Positions 59,272-64,000 of a stretch of DNA of 64,000 bases are shown here, one piece after another; positions within the stretch are counted from its first letter, which is position 1; each line of letters begins with the position of its first letter. A program made the position numbers and the translations under genes. The notes under the pieces were generated by a model, which was not told where the DNA came from, did not search any database, and saw only the letters and a list, made by a program, of their open reading frames with translations. Location of the stretch: the NCBI GenBank assembly GCA_963835595.1, contig CAWIGL010000003.1, positions 558,001-622,000 of the forward strand. The letters run 5' to 3'. This stretch comes from CAWEPK01 sp963835595 (GTDB taxonomy: Bacteria > Desulfobacterota > Syntrophorhabdia > Syntrophorhabdales > WCHB1-27).

Positions 59272-60486
59272 ATGAATTTCAAGTATTACGCGGTCGATAA
59301 GAACGGGAAGCTCGAGCACGGCCGCATAGAGGCCGACGTCGAGTCTACCGCGAAAAACGAGATAAAGAGCAGGGGGCTTTATCTCGTGTCGCTCAAGGAG
59401 ATGTCGGCGGGCCAGGGGAAGAAGAGACGCTTCCTCTTCTCCTTCGGCATCAAGCAGAAGCTCCCCGTGCAGCTTGCGCGCCAGCTTGCCTCGCTCCTGA
59501 AGGGCGGCGTCCCGCTCTTCCAGGCCCTCACCATCATCACGAACCAGCTCGAAGGGGACAGGGAAAAGGAGATCGTCGGCTACCTGCGCGACGAGGTGAA
59601 GGGCGGCGCCTCGCTTTCGGAGGCCCTCAAGGCATACCCGGAGATCTTCGATACCTTATTCATCTACTCGGTGGCGGCAGGCGAGAAGACGGGCGCCCTC
59701 GACTCGATCCTGAGATACCAGGCGGACCTTTTGGAGAGCCGGGCCATGGTAAAGTCGAAGATCAAGGCGGCCCTCGTCTATCCCGCAGTCATGTGCTGCG
59801 TCGGCGCAGGGGTGCTTCTTTTTTTGATCGGCTACGTCGTGCCTATGGTCACGAAGATATTCGACCGCATGAACCAGCAGTTGCCCCTGCCTACGAAAAT
59901 CCTGATGGCCATAACGAACTTCGTCAACAGCTACCTCTTTTTCTTCGCGATTCCCCTCGGGCTCGCCATTTTCGCCTTTACCCGGTGGATAAAGAAGAAC
60001 CCGAAAGGCAGGCAGTTCTGGGACAGCCTGGCCCTGAAGTTCCCCATGTTCGGCAACCTTTACCAGATGGTCCTGGTCGGCAGGTTTGCCAAGATCCTGG
60101 CGACCCTGCTGAAAAGCGGCGTCCATATGCTCCAGTCGCTGGTCGTCGTCAGCTCGACGATGAAGAACACCATCGTGTCTGAAGCGGTGATGAACATGTC
60201 CAGGATGGTCGAGCGCGGGGCGGACCTCTCGATTGCCCTCAGGGAAACCCCCATCTTCCCGCCGTATATAGCCGACATGGTCTCCGTGGGCGAATCGAGC
60301 GGGAACCTGGAAGAGATGCTTTCGAGCGTCTCCGAGTATTACGAAAACAACGCGGACCAGAAGATAGCGGCCTTCACCTCGATGGTGGAGCCGCTCATCA
60401 TAGTCATGCTGGGGGCGGTCATAGCGTTTATCCTCGTCTCGATACTGCTGCCCCTGTTCGAGATGAACAAGGTGTTGATCAAATGA
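59272..60486 (+). CDS. gspF: Type II secretion inner-membrane platform protein GspF
   Basis: 404 residues with the GspF/PilC fold: MNFKYYAVDKNGKLEHGRIE, two T2SF helical domains (ARQLASLLKGGVPLFQALTI; VGRFAKILATLLKSGVHMLQ) and three membrane segments (AVMCCVGAGVLLFLIGYVVP, YLFFFAIPLGLAIFAF, LIIVMLGAVIAFILVSILL). It recruits GspE and drives pilin extraction. The stop overlaps the first possible gspG start. Confidence 0.95.
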   Translation: MNFKYYAVDKNGKLEHGRIEADVESTAKNEIKSRGLYLVSLKEMSAGQGKKRRFLFSFGIKQKLPVQLARQLASLLKGGVPLFQALTIITNQLEGDREKEIVGYLRDEVKGGASLSEALKAYPEIFDTLFIYSVAAGEKTGALDSILRYQADLLESRAMVKSKIKAALVYPAVMCCVGAGVLLFLIGYVVPMVTKIFDRMNQQLPLPTKILMAITNFVNSYLFFFAIPLGLAIFAFTRWIKKNPKGRQFWDSLALKFPMFGNLYQMVLVGRFAKILATLLKSGVHMLQSLVVVSSTMKNTIVSEAVMNMSRMVERGADLSIALRETPIFPPYIADMVSVGESSGNLEEMLSSVSEYYENNADQKIAAFTSMVEPLIIVMLGAVIAFILVSILLPLFEMNKVLIK

Positions 60487-60506
60487 AGCGTCAAGGAGGA
60501 ACCGTG

Positions 60507-60962
60507 ATGCGCATAAGAAGAGAAGAAAACCGGGGAGGCTTTACCCTTATCGAGCTGATGATCGTCATCGTGATCATCGGCATTCTCGCAACGCTCCTCA
60601 TACCGAGGATCATGGAAAGGCCGGAGGAGGCCCGCAGGGTCAAGGCCAAGATGGACATCAAGGCCATCGAGAGCGCCCTCAAGCTCTACAAGATAGACTG
60701 CGGGTCGTACCCGACCACGGAGCAGGGCCTCATGGCGCTCATCAAGAAGCCCGAGTCGCCGCCCGTCCCCGTAAAATGGAGGGAGGGAGGCTATCTCGAA
60801 GGCACGGGCGTACCTAAAGACCCCTGGGGCAACACTTACTACTACACCTCTCCCACGACGGACGGGAAGGACTACGAGGTCATGAGCTACGGCCACGACG
60901 GCGAGCCGGGCGGAAAGGGCAAGGATGCGGACATTTCGAGCCTTGACCTTACGAAGGACTAA
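60507..60962 (+). CDS. gspG: Type II secretion major pseudopilin GspG
   Basis: 151 residues from ATG 60507, preferred over ATG 60483 because AAGGAGG lies 7 bp upstream. Leader RIRREENRGG then FTLIELMIVIVIIGILATLL with Glu at +5. The GspG core is complete: KMDIKAIESALKLYKIDCGS, YPTTEQGLMALIKKP, GVPKDPWGNTYYYTSPT and the calcium-site C-terminus YGHDGEPGGKGKDADISSLD. It overlaps gspH by 38 bp. Confidence 0.95.
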   Translation: MRIRREENRGGFTLIELMIVIVIIGILATLLIPRIMERPEEARRVKAKMDIKAIESALKLYKIDCGSYPTTEQGLMALIKKPESPPVPVKWREGGYLEGTGVPKDPWGNTYYYTSPTTDGKDYEVMSYGHDGEPGGKGKDADISSLDLTKD

Positions 60963-61368
60963 GGGTTTCACCTTAGTCGAGCTGCTCATCGTCATCCTCC
61001 TGATCTCTATCTTCATCACCTTCGCTTCCGTCAACTGGAACATAGGGACGAAGAAGGGGAAGGAGGCGCTGCTGGAGAAGTTCTCCATCGACGTCGGCCT
61101 CATCAGGGAGGAGGCGATCTCCAGGTACGAGGACAGGGTCATCGAGTTCGACGTGACGAACAACGCCGCGCGCGTCGGCAGGATCGACCTGAAGAACGGG
61201 TTCACGGAAACGGGCCGCCTAGAGCTGCCGAAGGACTACCGGATCAAGGACGTTATAATCAACGGGCAGACCTTCCCCCAGGGTAAGTGCTACATGACCT
61301 TCTACACGAGCGGCATGGTTGACAGGGCCGTCCTCCACATGGAGGGAGACCCGGGCCCTATTCGTTAA
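60925..61368 (+). CDS. gspH: Type II secretion minor pseudopilin GspH
   Basis: 147 residues; leader RTFRALTLRRTKG then FTLVELLIVILLISIFITFA. The soluble part (KKGKEALLEKFSIDVGLIRE, LELPKDYRIKDVIINGQTFP, CYMTFYTSGMVDRAVLHME) fits GspH. ATG 60925 has AAGGGCAAGG upstream; TTG 60943 is a possible alternative. Confidence 0.9.
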   Translation: MRTFRALTLRRTKGFTLVELLIVILLISIFITFASVNWNIGTKKGKEALLEKFSIDVGLIREEAISRYEDRVIEFDVTNNAARVGRIDLKNGFTETGRLELPKDYRIKDVIINGQTFPQGKCYMTFYTSGMVDRAVLHMEGDPGPIR

Positions 61369-61404
61369 TCGTAAATCCTTTGACGGCAAAGGTCACAGGG
61401 GATA

Positions 61405-61839
61405 ATGGCTATATCCAGGAAATCACGATCAAGGGTAGGGACAACCTTATTTGAGGTAATGATCGCTATCGCGATCGCCTCTATCGCCCTCGTCTCTTTT
61501 ATCAGCCTGGTGATAACGTCCCTCGATATGGAGTACTACGCGCGGAAGATCACGGAGGCAACCTTTGCGGCCGACGAGAAGCTGAAAGAGATAGAGAGGC
61601 TTGGCTACCCGGAGGTGGGCCAAACCGAAGGGCCGATATACGGCTTGCAGCCGGGGGCGGCGGTCGGCCCGCTGCAGGCAGCAGGGACGCCGAGCGCGCA
61701 GGTCCCGACGGAATTCACGTACAGGGCGGTGGTGACCGAGACGCCGATACAGGGGGTCCGCGAGGTAGATGTAGATATTTACTGGGATAAGAAGCGCAGA
61801 TCGGTCACGCTGACGACGTTCATAGCCAATCAACAGTAG
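61405..61839 (+). CDS. gspI: Type II secretion minor pseudopilin GspI
   Basis: 144 residues; leader ISRKSRSRVG then TTLFEVMIAIAIASIALVSF. Thr instead of the usual Phe/Met stands at +1, but Gly at -1 and Glu at +5 are kept. A Gly/Ala/Pro-rich insert (LQPGAAVGPLQAAGTPSAQV) precedes VREVDVDIYWDKKRRSVTLT. Last gene of the gsp operon; the type IV prepilin peptidase gspO is not in the window. Confidence 0.88.
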   Translation: MAISRKSRSRVGTTLFEVMIAIAIASIALVSFISLVITSLDMEYYARKITEATFAADEKLKEIERLGYPEVGQTEGPIYGLQPGAAVGPLQAAGTPSAQVPTEFTYRAVVTETPIQGVREVDVDIYWDKKRRSVTLTTFIANQQ

Positions 61840-61860
61840 CAATAGCGAAGCCGGCTGGCG

Positions 61861-62454
61861 ATGGTCTACGATGTCTATCGGGCGCTTGAGTTGCTCGCCA
61901 AACATCCGCGGATCGACCCGGCACGGATCGCCATTATGGGGTTTTCCCGGGGTGGCGAGGTTGTGCTTAAAGCAAGCATGAAGCGCTTTCAGCGCATGTA
62001 CGGCCCGACCAACCTGGAGTTTGCCGCGTACATCGTGTTCTATCCGAACTGCGCCACAACCTATCGTGATGACGAAGACGTGGCTGATAGGCCCATTCGG
62101 CTCTTTCATGGCACTGCGGACAACTATGCCCCATTTGCACCAACGCGCGCTTACAGTGAGCGGCTGAAAGCGAAAGGCAAGGACGTGCAGTTGGCAGCAT
62201 ATGAAGGCGCTTTCCATGTCTTCGATTGGCAAGCGTTGAAAAAGCCGGTGAGGCTTGAGACAGCCCAGACGAACAGGCAATGCCGGCTTGCGGAGGCAGA
62301 CAACGGTGTTGTCATCAATGTCAAGACCAAGGAACCCTTCACCTGGGCCGATCCCTGCGTACAGCGCGGGGTGACGATTGCTTATGACGAGAAGGCGTAC
62401 ACCCAGGCCGGAAAGGCGGTAAGAGAGATCGTCACCACCGTTCTGAAGCCCTAA
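61861..62454 (+). pseudogene. Dienelactone-hydrolase-family protein, N-terminus missing
   Basis: A 197-residue frame beginning abruptly at VYDVYRALELLAKHPRIDPA. It includes the nucleophile elbow IAIMGFSRGGEVVLKAS (normally Cys or Ser; here Ser in GFSRGG), RPIRLFHGTADNYAPFAPTR (acid) and YEGAFHVFDWQAL (His). The family normally has ~100 residues more before this, with the first strand and oxyanion region; they are absent, and gspI ends 21 bp upstream. Lower GC and different codon use from the gsp genes suggest a foreign or rearranged segment. It is either a truncated gene or a chimeric join in the assembly. Confidence 0.65.
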
Positions 62455-62553
62455 GGTGGGCAGCCGAGCATTGCCTTGATATCGGCACTGTTTTCTGAAT
62501 CACTTCGGGCGCCGCATTGGCCGACAGGGAAAAGCTATTCCCTAAAAAAGAGA

Positions 62554-62575
62554 AAGGGCGCCGCAAGGCGCCCTT
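62554..62575. terminator. Bidirectional terminator-like hairpin
   Basis: AAGGGCGCC-GCAA-GGCGCCCTT is a perfect 9-bp stem with a GNRA-type loop, located between two convergent genes. No long T-run follows on either side, though the stem ends in A/T pairs. Confidence 0.6.
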
Positions 62576-62584
62576 CGCTCAAGC

Positions 62585-63879
62585 TCACGGTGGTGGAGCC
62601 GCGCTGCCTTCGACCGCAAATACGTTGAATCCCCCGCCGAACGTCGCGGCCGGGCTGTGGGTGATAATGATAGCCGCATACTTGCCGTTTATCTGTGTTA
62701 TCGCCATGGCTATGGGCGATGTCGTCTGTGACTGGGCGTCGGTAAATGTCCCCGTTACCAGTCCCGGCGCCGGCTGTGACGGCGTCGTAAAACTTATGGA
62801 GCCTCCGTTTGCGGCGAGAATACCGTTATCGATGTTCGTATAGGGGTGGCCCGTGAGGCTAGTCCCGGTCGCGACCGCGTAAGCCGGCTGCGTTGCGTGG
62901 GTGCCGCATAACGACAACTGATCGAACCACCAGCCGCCATGGGAGGTGCACGCGCTCGAATTGTTCAAGGACGCAATCTGGGAACTGTCCAAGGCGGTAT
63001 GAAACATGGCGTTGAATGCCCTGCCGGCCTCAAGGAAATCATCCACGTCCACATCGGAGTCGGCTGCACGACCCCCGCAATCGCATTTTGCGGCATATCG
63101 ACGAAGAAGACGCCCGACGGCGTGAACGAGATCCTTATCGTGTTGCTGCCTTGCGTGCACTGTATCAGCCCGCTGCTGCACGTGCATCCGGACAGGGTCG
63201 TCGGGTTGGTGGGGTCCGGCGTTCCGTCCAGCTCATACGAATTGACCGTTATCCCGTACGCGCCGTCGGAAACCGATATCGTTGCCGTTCCGTAGGCGTT
63301 GCCCGCGCCGCTCTGGCAGCCGTTTCCGTTGTTCCCCGTTGGGTTGGGGTCGGAGGTCGAGTAACACCAGTCGTGAGGCGGCATAGTGATCCAGTTGACG
63401 GTGACCCCAGTGGAGGGACAGCTTCCCTGCGCCACGGCGAAGATGGGTGGCTCGATAGACTGCTGCACTCCGCTGCCGCTCTGATAAAAGGGCGCGTGCG
63501 CCACGATCAGCGCGGTATCGGGGACGCCTATCGCGTAGGCTGTTTGAGGCAGGGGAGCCACGTTGGCGTCCGTGCTGGCCGTCACGGTCAGTTTCGATAT
63601 GCCCGTAGAAAGCCCGGACAATGCGCTCACAGTGCCTGAGTAGGTGAGACTCTGCGTAACGTTTGTCGCCGAAAAGGTCGCTGCGCCGCTGTCGAGCGTC
63701 CAGGTCCAGAAATCGCCCGGCGCCTGGGTGCCCGAAAAGTTAGTGCCGCCGCCGGTGGCGGGTGGGCCGGCGGCGGGCGTACTGTTGTTGCTCCCCCCGC
63801 AGCCGCTCATGGTAGAAACCGTTAACGCAACCAGAAATAACGAAAGAACGCAAAATAGGACCCCTCTTGTCTGTTTCAT
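62585..63879 (-). CDS. Cysteine-containing lipoprotein of unknown family (one frameshift)
   Basis: About 431 residues from ATG 63879 (GGAGGT upstream). Lipoprotein signal VLFCVLSLFLVALTVSTMSG with Cys after MSG. A Gly/Ser/Thr-rich linker (NNSTPAAGPPATGGGTNFSG) precedes beta-rich repeats such as LTYSGTVSALSGLSTGISKL and several cysteines (GSCPSTG, HDWCYSTS, GCTCSSGLIQC). A shift near 63060 leads to DVDVDDFLEAGRAFNAMFHT, GGWWFDQLSLCGTH and a C-terminal QINGKYAAIIITHSPAATF. Probably an outer-membrane or surface protein. No family recognised. Confidence 0.7.
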
Positions 63880-63970
63880 CGCTACCTCCATCTCACGAAG
63901 CTATCCCGTTAGGATTCCTATACTTATGGCCCGGTCACGCCCAAGAGGATTTTTGAGCCGGTCCAGGGTT

Positions 63971-63989
63971 ATCCTGCAGCCCGCAGGAT
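63971..63989. repeat. Small hairpin at the right edge
   Basis: ATCCTGC-AGCCC-GCAGGAT is a perfect 7-bp stem in the gap upstream of the lipoprotein gene. The gap to the end of the window shows no gene. Confidence 0.35.
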
Positions 63990-64000
63990 TCACAAAGCCG

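Overview
The window looks like a chromosomal stretch of a high-GC, strictly anaerobic Gram-negative bacterium, probably in the Desulfobacterota / Syntrophorhabdus-Syntrophus neighbourhood. This is inferred from gene content only. It combines an aromatic-type CoA ligase and a molybdenum hydroxylase, an acyl-CoA dehydrogenase/ETF operon fused to heterodisulfide-reductase-type (Hdr) modules, biotin-independent malonate decarboxylase, a TRAP transporter, an Mla outer-membrane lipid system and a type II secretion operon. I see no tRNA, rRNA or CRISPR array.

Layout. 1-3.4 kb (minus strand): IclR regulator, DhbE-like AMP ligase, molybdenum hydroxylase large subunit running off the left edge. 3.5-5.8 kb: small toxin-antitoxin/HEPN island with MITE-like repeats. 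5.8-18.6 kb (minus): an 11-gene electron-transfer operon read as acyl-CoA dehydrogenase, HdrD-like Fe-S protein, EtfB, EtfA, HdrA-GltD fusion, HdrA, MvhD, FrhB/FdhB-like protein, HdrC, HdrB and a third HdrA-like flavoprotein. 18.9-21.5 kb (plus): PAS histidine kinase and sigma-54 activator. 21.8-26.5 kb (plus): TRAP transporter (dctPQM) and a second acyl-CoA ligase. 26.6-28.6 kb: degenerate hicBA, a tRNA methyltransferase and an exported acetolactate decarboxylase. 28.7-32.7 kb: mlaEFDCA. 33.3-34 kb: DUF3047 protein. 34-41.9 kb (minus): malonate decarboxylase mdcBGEDCA order on the map (transcribed matC-mdcACDEGB) with a GntR regulator, then an ISNCY-type insertion sequence at 41994-43349. 43.8-50 kb: assorted single genes (hydrolase, radical SAM protein, two-component pair, RRM protein, DUF192). 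50-61.8 kb: type II secretion genes in the permuted order JKLMN-CDEFGHI. 61.9-64 kb: an N-terminally missing hydrolase and a lipoprotein of different character.

How it fits together. Sigma-54-type promoters lie both in front of the leftward acyl-CoA dehydrogenase/ETF/Hdr operon (18612-18626) and in front of the rightward TRAP operon (21689-21704). The two-component system with a sigma-54 activator sits between them. I infer that one sensor controls uptake of an organic acid, its CoA activation and the re-oxidation of the electrons released during its beta-oxidation-like degradation through an ETF-Hdr complex.

Two further points. First, at least 16 otherwise intact genes are interrupted by single-base indels, many in homopolymers. 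I read most of these as uncorrected sequencing errors, and I give reconstructed gene spans. Second, several families of intergenic hairpin repeats with compensatory stem changes occur in the window. The least expected protein is an MlaF-type ATPase carrying a degenerate GGDEF-like C-terminal domain.
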